NCBI RefSeq assembly: GCF_021044775.1
Contig: NZ_JAJNOQ010000003.1
Span: 248,001 to 312,000, forward strand
Reading direction: 5' to 3'
DNA: 64,000 nt
From: Paraeggerthella hominis
Lineage (GTDB): Bacteria; Actinomycetota; Coriobacteriia; Coriobacteriales; Eggerthellaceae
Within the stretch, counting starts at the first letter, position 1, and each line of letters starts with the position of its first letter. Below the pieces are notes generated by a model. It worked only from the letters and a program-made list of their open reading frames with translations, was not told the DNA's origin and searched no databases. A program made the position numbers and the translations under genes. Shown here one piece after another: positions 54,784 to 63,794 of this stretch.

Positions 54784-55101
54784 ATGGACGTTTCCGCTCT
54801 TTCGTACAACGAGGCCGGCCTTGTGCCGTGCATCGTCCAAGACGCCGACACGCTTGAAGTGCTCATGATGGCGTGGATGAGCGAAGAATCCCTGCGCCTG
54901 ACGCTCGAGCGCGGCGAAACCGTGTTCTGGAGCCGCAGCCGCCAAGAGCTGTGGCACAAGGGCGCCACCTCGGGAAACGTCCAGAAGCTGGTCGAACTGC
55001 GCTACGATTGCGACGCCGACACGCTGCTCGCTCTGGTGAACCCGGCCGGCCCCGCTTGCCACACCGGCGCGCGCAGCTGCTTTTACCGGGTTGTGGAATA
55101 G
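54784..55101 (+). CDS. hisI: Phosphoribosyl-AMP cyclohydrolase
   Basis: 105 residues. Zn and Mg sites: FWSRSRQELWHKGATSGN, YDCDADTLL and PACHTGARSCFY. It opens the adenine ring of PR-AMP. It is the stand-alone HisI; no HisE (PR-ATP pyrophosphatase) domain is fused or adjacent. Last gene of the his run. Confidence 0.96.
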   Translation: MDVSALSYNEAGLVPCIVQDADTLEVLMMAWMSEESLRLTLERGETVFWSRSRQELWHKGATSGNVQKLVELRYDCDADTLLALVNPAGPACHTGARSCFYRVVE

Positions 55102-55200
55102 GGCTGCGGCGACGGCCTTTCGTCTGCGCCCTTCGCCCGGCCGCGCGCTGATCCGTAGCCGTACCTCCATCGCAAATACACGCATCGACCTCGTTTTTGC

Positions 55201-55229
55201 TTGAACGATATGATGACATGCGCTACCAT
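55201..55229 (+). promoter_or_regulatory. Promoter of the transaldolase-rho operon
   Basis: -35 TTGAAC (55201-55206) and -10 TACCAT (55224-55229) are separated by exactly 17 bases, about 120 bases before the GTG start. Confidence 0.7.
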
Positions 55230-55348
55230 AAAGCCAGTTCTTTTGCCTTTCAAGGAAGAAAACCCATCACATTGCATCTCATTCACGGGACTCATGCGCG
55301 CCTTCGCGCGCGTTTCACACTGATACGTCACAACATAAGGAGGACTGG

Positions 55349-56029
55349 GTGAAGTTTTTTCTGGACACCGCTGACCTGACCGAAATCGAGGAAGCGGCTA
55401 GTTGGGGAGCGCTCGCAGGCGTGACCACGAACCCCACGCTGTACGCGCGCACGGGCGGCAAGCTGTCCGATTTCCACAACCACATCAAGCGCATCTGCGA
55501 CATCGTGGACGGACCGGTTTCCGCCGAGAGCGTAGCCATGACGCGCGACGAGATCGTGCGCGACGGCCGCGAGCTGGCCGCCATCGCCCCGAACGTGGTC
55601 GTGAAGGTTCCCACCATGGTCGAGGGCCTGGCCGCCACGCGCACGTTGGCCGACGAGGGCATTCCCGTCAACATGACGCTGTGCTTCAGCGTGCCCCAGG
55701 CCATCCTGGCCGCGCGCGCCGGCGCTCGCTACATCAGCCCGTTCGTAGGTCGCTTCGACGACATCTCCGACGACGGCCTGGACCAGCTGAGCAAGGTTGT
55801 TGCGGCTATCGGCAACTACGATTACTCCGACAACACGGTCAACCACGAGCAGGTGGAGATCATCGCCGCTTCCATCCGCAGCGCGAACCACGTGACGCAG
55901 GCGGCCCTCATGGGCGCCGACATCGCCACCGTTCCGTTCGGCGTGCTCAAGAAGATGGTTCAGCACCCGCTGACCGATCGCGGCCTGGATTCCTTCATGA
56001 AGGACTGGGAGAAAGTGCAGAACGCATGA
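55349..56029 (+). CDS. Transaldolase, TalC/fructose-6-phosphate-aldolase type
   Basis: 226 residues, the short form. FLDTADLTEIEE, GVTTNPTL, the Schiff-base Lys86 in VVVKVPTM, and ISPFVGRFDD are diagnostic. It transfers a dihydroxyacetone unit in the pentose phosphate pathway. The start is GTG, 5 bases after AAGGAGGACTG. The stop overlaps the rho start as ATGA, an unusual coupling of a sugar enzyme to transcription termination. Confidence 0.94.
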   Translation: MKFFLDTADLTEIEEAASWGALAGVTTNPTLYARTGGKLSDFHNHIKRICDIVDGPVSAESVAMTRDEIVRDGRELAAIAPNVVVKVPTMVEGLAATRTLADEGIPVNMTLCFSVPQAILAARAGARYISPFVGRFDDISDDGLDQLSKVVAAIGNYDYSDNTVNHEQVEIIAASIRSANHVTQAALMGADIATVPFGVLKKMVQHPLTDRGLDSFMKDWEKVQNA

Positions 56030-57786
56030 GCGAAAACGAAGCATCGACTGCGGAGGGCGCACCCGAGGCGCCCTCCGCTCCCACTCCGCGTCGCCGCCGT
56101 TCCACAAGCGTGAGGACGAAGTCCGCGGCCAGCAAGGCGGAGAAGTCGGCGGAGCCCGCGAAGGCGGATGCGGGCGAAAAGCCCGGCAAGGAAGCTCCGG
56201 CGGCCCAAAGCGACAAGGCCGATTCGTCCGCGTCCGAGCGTCCCGCTCAGGCAAGCAAGACGCCTCGCAAGTCGACGAGGGCGAACGGCAAGGACGCGGC
56301 TTCGCAGCCTTCCGGCTCGACGAACAGGCGCCCGAACCAAGGGCAAAGCCAAAGCAACAAGGGCGGCTCCAACCAGAACAACCGCCAGCGGCAGAACAAC
56401 AACAATCGCCAGAAGCAAGGCGGGCAGCAGAACGGCGGCAACCAGAACTTCCGCCGCCAGCGCCGTCCTCACAGCAATCAGGGCGGTCGTGAAATGCAGC
56501 CCAGCGTGTCGCGCGACGATCTGAACAAGCTCAAGGTTGCCGAGCTGCGCGAAAAGGCAGCGGAGCTGCAGATCGACGTGACGGGCCTCAAGAAGGCCGA
56601 GCTGGTCGAAGCCGTGTTCGAGGCAAGCGTCAAGGCCGAGGGCTTCATCGAGGTGTCCGGCATCCTGGACATCCTGGCCGACGGCTACGGCTTCCTGCGC
56701 ACCCAGGGCTACCTTCCTAGCGAGTCGGACTGCTACGTGGGATTGTCCACCATTCGCCGCAACGGCCTGCGCAAAGGCGATCTGGTAAGCGGCCAGACGC
56801 GCCCCGCGCGCGAGAACGAGAAGTACGCGGCCATCCAGAAGGTCACGTCCGTCAACGGCACGCCCATCGAAGAGCTGGGCAGCCGCGTGCGCTTCGGCGA
56901 CCTCACGCCGGTTTATCCGGACGAGTGCCTCAGCATGGAGCACGGCAAGAACACCGTCACGGCGCGCGTCATCGACCTGGTCAGCCCCATCGGCAAGGGT
57001 CAGCGCGGCCTGATCGTCAGCCCCCCGAAGGCGGGCAAGACCACCATCCTCAAAGACATCGCGGCGGCCATCAGCGCGAACAACCCCGAAGTGCACCTCA
57101 TGTGCCTGCTGGTGGACGAACGCCCCGAAGAAGTCACCGACATGGAGCGCTCCATCAAGGGCGAGGTCATCTCCTCGACCTTCGACATGCCCACCGAAAA
57201 CCACATCGCCGTGTCCGAGCTGGTCATCGAGCGCGCGAAGCGCCTGGTGGAATGCGGCAAGGACGTCGTCGTGCTGCTGGACTCGCTCACGCGTCTGGCG
57301 CGCGCCTACAACCTGGCGCAGCCGGCGTCGGGCCGCATCCTGTCCGGCGGCGTGGACTCGACGGCGCTCTATCCGCCCAAGCGCTTCCTGGGCGCCGCGC
57401 GCAACATCGAGCACGGCGGAAGCCTGACCATCCTGGCGTCGGCCTTGGTGGACACGGGCTCGAAGATGGACGAGGTCATCTTCGAGGAATTCAAGGGCAC
57501 GGGCAACATGGAGCTCAAGCTTGACCGCAATCTGGCCGATCGCCGCATCTTCCCGGCCATCGATCCGGTGGCGTCGGGCACGCGCAAGGAAGACCTGCTG
57601 CTCGATCCGCAGGAGGCGCCGCTCATCTGGGCCGTTCGCCGCATCCTGGCCAACACGAACAGCACCGAGCGCGCCATGGACATGCTCATCAAGTCGCTCA
57701 AGCAGACCGAAACCAACCAGGAGTTCTTGGTTCGCACCGCCAAGAAGGCGCAGCATACCAAGGCCGACGGCACGGTGGAGTTCTAA
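56026..57786 (+). CDS. rho: Transcription termination factor Rho with long N/Q/R-rich insertion
   Basis: 586 residues. The N-terminal 160 residues are low-complexity: first Ala/Lys/Ser/Pro-rich, then a run rich in Asn, Gln, Arg and Gly (about 105-155). The Rho N-domain begins LNKLKVAELREKAAELQ. RNA-binding motif GYGFLR is near 222. The ATPase has PPKAGKTT (Walker A Lys338 region), LLVDERPEEVTD, the Q-loop and R-loop segments, then FEEFKGTGNMELKLDRNLADRRIFPA. It unwinds RNA from the transcription complex. Such insertions are known in actinobacterial and Bacteroides Rho and may promote condensates. Confidence 0.96.
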   Translation: MSENEASTAEGAPEAPSAPTPRRRRSTSVRTKSAASKAEKSAEPAKADAGEKPGKEAPAAQSDKADSSASERPAQASKTPRKSTRANGKDAASQPSGSTNRRPNQGQSQSNKGGSNQNNRQRQNNNNRQKQGGQQNGGNQNFRRQRRPHSNQGGREMQPSVSRDDLNKLKVAELREKAAELQIDVTGLKKAELVEAVFEASVKAEGFIEVSGILDILADGYGFLRTQGYLPSESDCYVGLSTIRRNGLRKGDLVSGQTRPARENEKYAAIQKVTSVNGTPIEELGSRVRFGDLTPVYPDECLSMEHGKNTVTARVIDLVSPIGKGQRGLIVSPPKAGKTTILKDIAAAISANNPEVHLMCLLVDERPEEVTDMERSIKGEVISSTFDMPTENHIAVSELVIERAKRLVECGKDVVVLLDSLTRLARAYNLAQPASGRILSGGVDSTALYPPKRFLGAARNIEHGGSLTILASALVDTGSKMDEVIFEEFKGTGNMELKLDRNLADRRIFPAIDPVASGTRKEDLLLDPQEAPLIWAVRRILANTNSTERAMDMLIKSLKQTETNQEFLVRTAKKAQHTKADGTVEF

Positions 57787-57923
57787 GCGAGTTGTCATGC
57801 GTTCGCTACCGAAGCGAAGCTTCGCCGTTCTATAATGAGCGCATGATGAGGAACCGCGTCCCTTGGGCGCGGTTCCGTGATGCTTTCGCTTGATCGACCC
57901 TGCAATTCGTACCAGGAGGGCCC

Positions 57924-59006
57924 ATGTCCCAGGAAAACAACAATTGGCAGCAGCAGGTGTGGCAGCAGCCTGCTGCGCCTCAGCCGTCCCCGCAGCCTGC
58001 CGGCGGCTATGCGCCGCAGCCTTACGCGCCGCAGCCGCAGCCCAAGAAACGCGGATGGATCGTGGCGCTCGTCGCCGTCGTGCTCGTTTTCGTGCTCATA
58101 GCCATGAGCATGTGGTCGTGCACGTCCATCATGTCGTCGTCCATGGGCTCGCTTGGAGCCGTCGGGTCTCTCGGCGAAACCTCAATGTCCGAGGCTGACT
58201 TCCTGACCTCGGATGCGGTGGGGGTCATCGACATCGACGGTACCATCCAGTACGACGGCACCACCTCGTCGCCCGAAGGGTTGAAGGCCCAGCTCGATCG
58301 CGCTGCGCAGAACACCTACATCAAGGCGGTCGTGCTGCGCGTGAACTCCGGCGGCGGCACGGCTACTGCCGGCGAGGAGATGGCGGCGTACGTCAAGAAG
58401 TTCTCGGAAGATACCGGCAAGCCCGTGGTGGTGTCGAGCGCTTCCGTGAACGCGAGCGCGGCCTACGAGATTTCCAGCCAGGCCGACTACATCTTCACGG
58501 CCAAGACCACGGCCATCGGCGCCATCGGCACGGCGCTGCAGGTGACCGACCTTTCGGGGCTGCTGGAGAAGCTGGGCATCAACGTGGACAACATCACGTC
58601 GTCTGAAAGCAAGGATTCCAGCTACGGCACGCGCCCGCTTTCCGAAGAGGAGCGCGCTTACTACCAGAACATGGTCGAGCGCATCAACGAAACGTTCGTC
58701 CAGACCGTTGCCGAGGGCCGCGGCATGAGCGAAAGCGACGTGCGTGCGCTGGCCACCGGCATGACGTTCACCGGCATGGACGCCGTGGAGAACGGGCTGG
58801 CCGACGAAATCGGCACCAAGGAGGACGCGCTGGCGAAGGCGGCCGAGCTGGCCGGCGTCTCGCGCTATTCCGCGGTTGAACTGAAAACGACGAAGAGCAC
58901 CCTGTCGAGCCTGCTCGACCTTATGTCCGAAAGCAAGAGCCTGTCCGCCGGCGACCTTGCCGCCGCTTTGAAGGAGTTTGAGAACGATGGCAACATCGCC
59001 CAGTAA
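57924..59006 (+). CDS. sppA: Signal peptide peptidase SppA-like serine protease
   Basis: 360 residues. A Gln/Pro-rich cytosolic start (1-42) precedes one membrane helix (GWIVALVAVVLVFVLIAMSMW, 44-64). The S49 protease domain has VIDIDGTI, VLRVNSGGGTATAGEEM, the nucleophile Ser in SASVNASAAYEIS and the general-base Lys in SSESKDSSYGTRPLSEEER. The usual ASGGYY is altered to NASAAYE. It degrades cleaved signal peptides in the membrane. TATAAT at 57831-57836 is a likely -10. The end overlaps the next gene by 20 bases. Confidence 0.9.
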   Translation: MSQENNNWQQQVWQQPAAPQPSPQPAGGYAPQPYAPQPQPKKRGWIVALVAVVLVFVLIAMSMWSCTSIMSSSMGSLGAVGSLGETSMSEADFLTSDAVGVIDIDGTIQYDGTTSSPEGLKAQLDRAAQNTYIKAVVLRVNSGGGTATAGEEMAAYVKKFSEDTGKPVVVSSASVNASAAYEISSQADYIFTAKTTAIGAIGTALQVTDLSGLLEKLGINVDNITSSESKDSSYGTRPLSEEERAYYQNMVERINETFVQTVAEGRGMSESDVRALATGMTFTGMDAVENGLADEIGTKEDALAKAAELAGVSRYSAVELKTTKSTLSSLLDLMSESKSLSAGDLAAALKEFENDGNIAQ

Positions 59007-61014
59007 CATCGAGCGTCCCTCCTGGCCGAAGAGGGCCGTCGTCACGGCCGGCATGCCGTACGGCAACAAGCCGCTGCACTTCGGCCACATCGCGGGCGTG
59101 TTCGTCCCGGCCGACGCGTTCGCCCGCTTCCTGCGCGATCGCATCGGCGCCGCCAACGTCCGCTTCATCAGCGGAACGGACTGCTTCGGCTCTCCCATCA
59201 ACGAGGGCTACCGCAAGCTGGTGGAGGCCGGGGAGTTCGACGGCACCATCGAGGAGTACGTTCGCAAGAACCACGAGGCGCAGAAGGCAACGCTCGATTC
59301 CTACAACGTCAGCCTTTCCATCTACGAGGGGTCGGGGCTGGGCTACGCGAAGTGCGTGCATCAGCTGATCAGCGAGAAGTTCATCGAGAAGCTGCACGAG
59401 AACGGCCATCTTCGCAAACGCGCCACGCTGCAGTTCTACGATGCGGAAGCCGGCACGTTCCTGAACGGGCGCCAGGTGGTGGGCCGTTGCCCCGTGCAAG
59501 GCTGCAAGTCCGAGCACGGCTACGCCGACGAATGCGACCTGGGGCACAGCTACGCGCCCGAGGACCTGATCGCGCCGAAATCGTCGTTGACGGGAACCAC
59601 GCCCGAAATGCGGCCGGTGGAAAACTGGTACTTCGACCTGCCCGCGTTCGGCGGCTTCCTTCGCGACCACGTGGCTCGCCTCGAGGCCGATCCCGAGGTG
59701 CGCGCCATTGTGCCGAAAACCATCAAGGAGTTCCTGGTTCCGCCCGTGGTCTACATCAAGAACGACGAGCGCGCGGCGTACGAGCAGATCGCGAGCGATC
59801 TTCCCGCACACGAGCTGCGCGAACCCGAAAAGGGAAAGCAGAGCTTCGAGATCGAGTTCGCCGACATCGAAGCGCGCGATACGGCGCGCGAAGTCTTGAC
59901 GCGCGCGGGAATCCGCTTCCGCACGGGCAAGACCTTGGTGCCGTTCCGCATCACGGGCAATATCGAATGGGGGGTCAAGGCCCCGGTCATCGAAGGTTTG
60001 GAAGGCTTGACCGTGTGGTGCTGGCCCGAAAGCCTGTGGGCTCCCATGTCGTTCACCATGGCCGTGAACGACCAGATGGGCTTGCCCAGGGGCAGCTGGC
60101 GCGATTGGTGGTGCTCGGAGGATTCCGAGGTTTACCAGTTCATCGGGCAGGACAACCTGTACTTCTACGGCGTTGCCCAGCCGGCGCTCATCGAGGCGCT
60201 GCGTCCCGGTGACATCTTGGCGCCGGGCGAGACCGACCATCCCATTCGCCAGACGAACCTCGTGGCCAACTACCATATCCTGTTCGGCGACAAGAAGGCA
60301 TCGTCGTCGGGCGCGGTCAAGCCGCCTACCGCCGATGCGCTGCTCGAGCACTACACCGTCGAGCAGCTGCGCGCGCATTTCCTGGCGCTCGGCCTTGACC
60401 AGAAGTCGGTCGGCTTCAAGCCGAAGCCGTACCTGGCCACGGAAGAGGAGCTGGCCGATTCGCGCGTGGCGGACCCCGTGCTCAAGGAAGGCGCGCTTCT
60501 GACCAACGTGTTCAACCGCCTTGCCCGCAGCTGCTTCTACGAAGCTCAGAAGAACTTCGAAGGCTATCTGCCGCTCGGCGCCGTGTCGCCGGCCGTGCTG
60601 GACAAGGTGAACGAGGTGCTGCGCGTCTACGACGCCACCATGCATCGCGTCGAGCTGCATACCATCATGTCGATCATGGACGAGTTCATTCGCTGGGCGA
60701 ACAAGTACTGGTCCGACGGAATCCGCGCGGTCGAGAAGGGCGGCGACGACGCGATGCGCCGCCAGGTGCTCGTGGACTCGTTCTTCTTGCTGCGCGTCGC
60801 CACGCTGCTCATGCATCCCGTGGTGCCGGCAGGGGCCGAGAAGATCTGCGACTACCTGAGCTTCGAGTTCGACGACTTCTTTAGCTGGAACTACGATTTC
60901 GAGAGCTTCGACGAGCTGTGCAGCGCTGGCGAGATCACCGAAGGCCGCCACCGCATCCGCGAGCTGCCTCCGCGCTTCGACTTCTTCGAGAAGCATCCGT
61001 CCCAGTACAAGTAG
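58987..61014 (+). CDS. metG: Methionyl-tRNA-synthetase-like class I enzyme with degenerate KMSKS
   Basis: 675 residues. HIGH motif as PLHFGHIAG (about 30-38) after TAGMPYGNK; the zinc knuckle CPVQGCKSEHGYADECDLGH (about 170-189) is of the MetRS type; the WENWYFDL-like VENWYFDLP and the substrate region VYQFIGQDNLYFYG follow. The KMSKS loop reads KKASSSG, so the second Lys is lost. The anticodon-binding helical domain is present. ATG 58987 follows AAGGAG by 10 bases and overlaps sppA. It attaches Met to tRNA if active; a paralogue with another role is possible. Confidence 0.85.
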   Translation: MATSPSNIERPSWPKRAVVTAGMPYGNKPLHFGHIAGVFVPADAFARFLRDRIGAANVRFISGTDCFGSPINEGYRKLVEAGEFDGTIEEYVRKNHEAQKATLDSYNVSLSIYEGSGLGYAKCVHQLISEKFIEKLHENGHLRKRATLQFYDAEAGTFLNGRQVVGRCPVQGCKSEHGYADECDLGHSYAPEDLIAPKSSLTGTTPEMRPVENWYFDLPAFGGFLRDHVARLEADPEVRAIVPKTIKEFLVPPVVYIKNDERAAYEQIASDLPAHELREPEKGKQSFEIEFADIEARDTAREVLTRAGIRFRTGKTLVPFRITGNIEWGVKAPVIEGLEGLTVWCWPESLWAPMSFTMAVNDQMGLPRGSWRDWWCSEDSEVYQFIGQDNLYFYGVAQPALIEALRPGDILAPGETDHPIRQTNLVANYHILFGDKKASSSGAVKPPTADALLEHYTVEQLRAHFLALGLDQKSVGFKPKPYLATEEELADSRVADPVLKEGALLTNVFNRLARSCFYEAQKNFEGYLPLGAVSPAVLDKVNEVLRVYDATMHRVELHTIMSIMDEFIRWANKYWSDGIRAVEKGGDDAMRRQVLVDSFFLLRVATLLMHPVVPAGAEKICDYLSFEFDDFFSWNYDFESFDELCSAGEITEGRHRIRELPPRFDFFEKHPSQYK

Positions 61015-61022
61015 CGCGCCAT

Positions 61023-61058
61023 GTTCCGCCGGTCCTCGAACCGGCGGAACGTTTCTTT
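61023..61058 (+). terminator. Intrinsic terminator of sppA-metG
   Basis: GTTCCGCCGGT (61023-61033) pairs perfectly with ACCGGCGGAAC (61040-61050), followed by GTTTCTTT. Confidence 0.85.
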
Positions 61059-61091
61059 GCCGAGTCCCTCCGTTTGAAAGGATGTTTCTTG

Positions 61092-61568
61092 TTGAAGGTC
61101 GATGCATTTACCGACGGGTCCGCGCGCGGGAATCCGGGGCCGGGCGGCTACGGCGCCGTGCTGCGGTTCGTGGATCGCAACGGGCGCACGCACGAAAAGG
61201 AGCTCTCGCAAGGTTACGAGCGCACCACGAACAACCGCATGGAGCTTCTGGGCGCTATCGTGGCGCTCGAGACGCTTAAAAGTCCCTGCGAGGTCACGCT
61301 CTACACCGATTCGCAGTACGTTGCCAACGCGTTCAACCAGCACTGGGTTGACGGCTGGCTCAAGCGCGGTTGGAAGAACGCCAAGAAAGAGCCGGTGAAA
61401 AACGTGGACTTGTGGCAGCGCCTGCTGAAGGCGAAGGAGCCGCATCGCGTGGAGTTCGTGTGGGTCAAGGGGCATGCGGGGCACGCGGAAAACGAGCGGT
61501 GCGACCAGCTTGCCACGGCGGCCGCCGACGGGGCGGGGCGCATCGCCGACACGGGTTTCACGGGATAG
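61092..61568 (+). CDS. rnhA: Ribonuclease HI
   Basis: 158 residues. The catalytic carboxylates are all present: Asp8 (FTDGSARGNPGPGGYG), Glu51 (NNRMELLGAI), Asp73 (LYTDSQYV) and Asp138 (NERCDQLA), with His128 in VKGHAGH. It cuts RNA in RNA-DNA hybrids. The start is TTG: two adjacent TTG codons (61089 and 61092) follow GAAAGGA; I chose the second, which gives MKVDAFTDG. Confidence 0.94.
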   Translation: MKVDAFTDGSARGNPGPGGYGAVLRFVDRNGRTHEKELSQGYERTTNNRMELLGAIVALETLKSPCEVTLYTDSQYVANAFNQHWVDGWLKRGWKNAKKEPVKNVDLWQRLLKAKEPHRVEFVWVKGHAGHAENERCDQLATAAADGAGRIADTGFTG

Positions 61569-61669
61569 GCCGGGATTGACGGGCGGCCGCAGCATGGTGC
61601 GTGCTGTGGCCTTTCTGTAACGATCGATCGAACGCCCGGCCGTCATGCGCTCGATTTGCTACACTGGTT

Positions 61670-61675
61670 CGCATT
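61670..61675 (+). promoter_or_regulatory. Extended -10 of the NlpC/P60 gene
   Basis: TACACT within TTTGCTACACTGGTTCG, 38 bases before the start; the context matches the ychF and gatC promoters. Confidence 0.45.
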
Positions 61676-61712
61676 GCATGCACGTTTTCGGATGGCAGGT
61701 GGAGGTACCCAC

Positions 61713-62837
61713 ATGCAGCAGAAAGCACGGGGCGGTCGCGCGAGGGGCGCGCTCGTCGGATTCATGGCAACGGTGCTTGCCGTATCCCTTATGGTTCCGG
61801 GCATCGCCCTGGCAGATCCTTCCGCAGCCGAGAAGCAGGCGGAGGCTCAGGCGGCTTTGGCTTCGCTCAATTCCATGCAGGAAAAGCTCAGCAAGGCGGC
61901 GGACGCGTACGACGACGCGCTGGCCGCTCAAAAGGACGCCGAGGCGAAGCGCGATGACGCGCAGGCTCGCATCGACGAGGCTTCGGCTCAGATCGCCGAT
62001 TTGCAGGATCGCTTGGGATCGCGCGCTCGCAGCATGTATCGTTCGGGCGGCAGCTCGGCGCTCGACCTGCTTTTGGGGGCCACGTCGTTCAGGTCCTTCG
62101 CGACCAACTGGGACCTGCTCAATTCCATCAACGAAAGCGATGCCGAGCTGGTGCAGCAGACGAAGGATCTGCGTGCCGAGGTTCAGGAGCAGGAAGCCGT
62201 GCTTGCCGAGCAGGAGCGCATAGCTGCGCAGAAGGCGAGCGAGGCTCTGCGCACGAAAGACGAAACCGCTTCCACCATGGCGGCCATGCAGTCGACCTAC
62301 GATAACTTGAGCGCCGAAGCTGCGGCGCTCGTCGAGCAGGAGCGCGCGGCGCAGGTGGCGGCCTACGAGGCGCAGGCCCAGGCCACGGTAGACGCGTCCG
62401 CCGATCAGGCGCAGCAGGGCTCCAATAACGGCAACGGCGGCAACAACGGCGGCGAATCCTCTGGCGGAGGCAGCGTCAACCCGCCTGCTCCCGACTACGA
62501 CGAGCCTATCGCGGGCTCGGTGGTGGGCCGCGCGTACAGCCAGCTTGGCAAGCCGTACGGCTACACCGATCCCAGTTACGGCGCAGGTCCGTCGTCGTAC
62601 GACTGCTCGGGCTTCGTGTCGTTTTGCCTGAGCGGCAGCTACAGCCGCATGGGAAGCACGCTCACGTTCATGAACTGGCCCCAGGTAAGCGATCCTCAGC
62701 CGGGCGACGTGGCCGTGAACGCCGGGCATTGCGGCATCTACATCGGCGGCGGCCAGATGATCCACGCGGCCACGTACGGCGTGGGCGTGGTGCAGGGTCC
62801 CGTGCAGCCCGGCATGATCATCGTGCGACCCTGGTAA
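61713..62837 (+). CDS. Secreted NlpC/P60 peptidoglycan endopeptidase
   Basis: 374 residues. Signal peptide about 1-34 (GALVGFMATVLAVSLMVPGIALA), a long coiled-coil region (about 38-225) of the PcsB/CwlO type, a Gly/Asn/Ser-rich linker (about 230-255), and the NlpC/P60 domain with catalytic Cys298 (YDCSGFVSF) and His339 (NAGHCGIYIG). It cuts peptide stems in the cell wall during growth or division. ATG 61713 follows GGAGG by 7 bases; ATG 61692 is a weaker alternative. Confidence 0.93.
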   Translation: MQQKARGGRARGALVGFMATVLAVSLMVPGIALADPSAAEKQAEAQAALASLNSMQEKLSKAADAYDDALAAQKDAEAKRDDAQARIDEASAQIADLQDRLGSRARSMYRSGGSSALDLLLGATSFRSFATNWDLLNSINESDAELVQQTKDLRAEVQEQEAVLAEQERIAAQKASEALRTKDETASTMAAMQSTYDNLSAEAAALVEQERAAQVAAYEAQAQATVDASADQAQQGSNNGNGGNNGGESSGGGSVNPPAPDYDEPIAGSVVGRAYSQLGKPYGYTDPSYGAGPSSYDCSGFVSFCLSGSYSRMGSTLTFMNWPQVSDPQPGDVAVNAGHCGIYIGGGQMIHAATYGVGVVQGPVQPGMIIVRPW

Positions 62838-62926
62838 ACGATCGTTCATTGTCGACGAGGCGGGGAACCCGGAGGCGCTGACGCGCCCTTCGGTCTCCTC
62901 GCCTCGCGGTTTATCCGGAGAAGAGC

Positions 62927-63508
62927 CTAGCGAGCGGCGTTCTTGATGACGGTGCGCAGCTCGTCGATGCCCGTTCCCTTTTCGGAAGAGCACACCACCA
63001 AAGGCACGTCGGCATGCAGCTTCAGCTGCTTTTTCAGGGCTGCCTTCTGCTTCATTTGCTGCTGTCGGGATAGCTTGTCGGCTTTCGTCAGCACCACGGC
63101 GAAGGGAAGTTCCGCCTCCTGCAAGAACTCGATCATGTTTTCATCCAGGCTTGAAGCGGGGTGGCGGATGTCCACCAGCGACACCACGAGCGCCAGGTTG
63201 CGATCTTGGTTGAAGTACCCTTCGATCAGCTCCGACCAGCGTCCCTTCTCGGATTTCGCCACCTTGGCGTAGCCGTAGCCCGGCAGGTCCACGAACCGTA
63301 CGCCGTCACACGAGAAGAAGTTGATGGTGGCCGTCTTGCCCGGCGTTTGCGACACTTTCGCCAGGCTTTTGCGATTGAACAGCTTGTTCAGCAAAGACGA
63401 CTTGCCCACGTTGGACCGGCCGGCGAATGCGATTTCGGGCAACGTGGACGCCGGCAGCTGCAGCGAGGTGCCGAACGATTTCTCGAACGCGACGTTGTTG
63501 ATGTTCAT
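62927..63508 (-). CDS. engB: Ribosome-biogenesis GTP-binding protein EngB (YsxC/YihA)
   Basis: 193 residues. G1 GRSNVGKSS (30-38), G2 TPGKT, G3 DLPGYGYAKV and G4 TKADKL are all as in EngB. It helps assemble the large ribosomal subunit. ATG 63508 follows AAGGAG by 6 bases. It converges on the NlpC/P60 gene. Confidence 0.96.
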   Translation of the reverse strand: MNINNVAFEKSFGTSLQLPASTLPEIAFAGRSNVGKSSLLNKLFNRKSLAKVSQTPGKTATINFFSCDGVRFVDLPGYGYAKVAKSEKGRWSELIEGYFNQDRNLALVVSLVDIRHPASSLDENMIEFLQEAELPFAVVLTKADKLSRQQQMKQKAALKKQLKLHADVPLVVCSSEKGTGIDELRTVIKNAAR

Positions 63509-63639
63509 GCTGGGCTCCTTGCGGTTCCGTCCCTCGCGTTGCCTGCGCAAGGGGAGGGTGCGGATGTTGTTGCGTTCATGGTAGCGGAACTGCGCCCATC
63601 GTGCGCGGAAAACCCCAAGCTCTCCTTGACGTCGCTTCG

Positions 63640-63720
63640 CTAGGAGCGCTTCCTGCCCGTGTACATGGCCATGGCCATGCAGGCTATGGCGGCCCAGGCC
63701 CAGAACGTATGCTTTTTCAT
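63640..63720 (-). CDS. 26-residue membrane micropeptide
   Basis: MKKHTFWAWAAIACMAMAMY then TGRKRS: two Lys, a single hydrophobic span of about 16 residues, then a TG(R/Y)K-type basic end. The ATG follows AAAGGAA by 6 bases and the frame ends in TAG. The sequence resembles the ends of short DUF6219-like proteins (…MYTGYKHK) from memory, which supports a real gene. It is divergent from the DUF6110 gene, and two DtxR-like boxes lie between them. Confidence 0.65.
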   Translation of the reverse strand: MKKHTFWAWAAIACMAMAMYTGRKRS

Positions 63721-63748
63721 GAGGTTCCTTTCAACGATCGATTCATAT

Positions 63749-63768
63749 TAGTTAGCTTTAATTGACTT
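63749..63768. promoter_or_regulatory. DtxR-like box, first of two
   Basis: TAGTTAGCTTTAATTGACTT agrees with the 15470 palindrome at 13 of 20 positions, including AGTTAG and ACTT. It starts 29 bases from the micropeptide start codon. Confidence 0.45.
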
Positions 63769-63794
63769 TTACCGGAGCTCTCATTATGCTAGAA

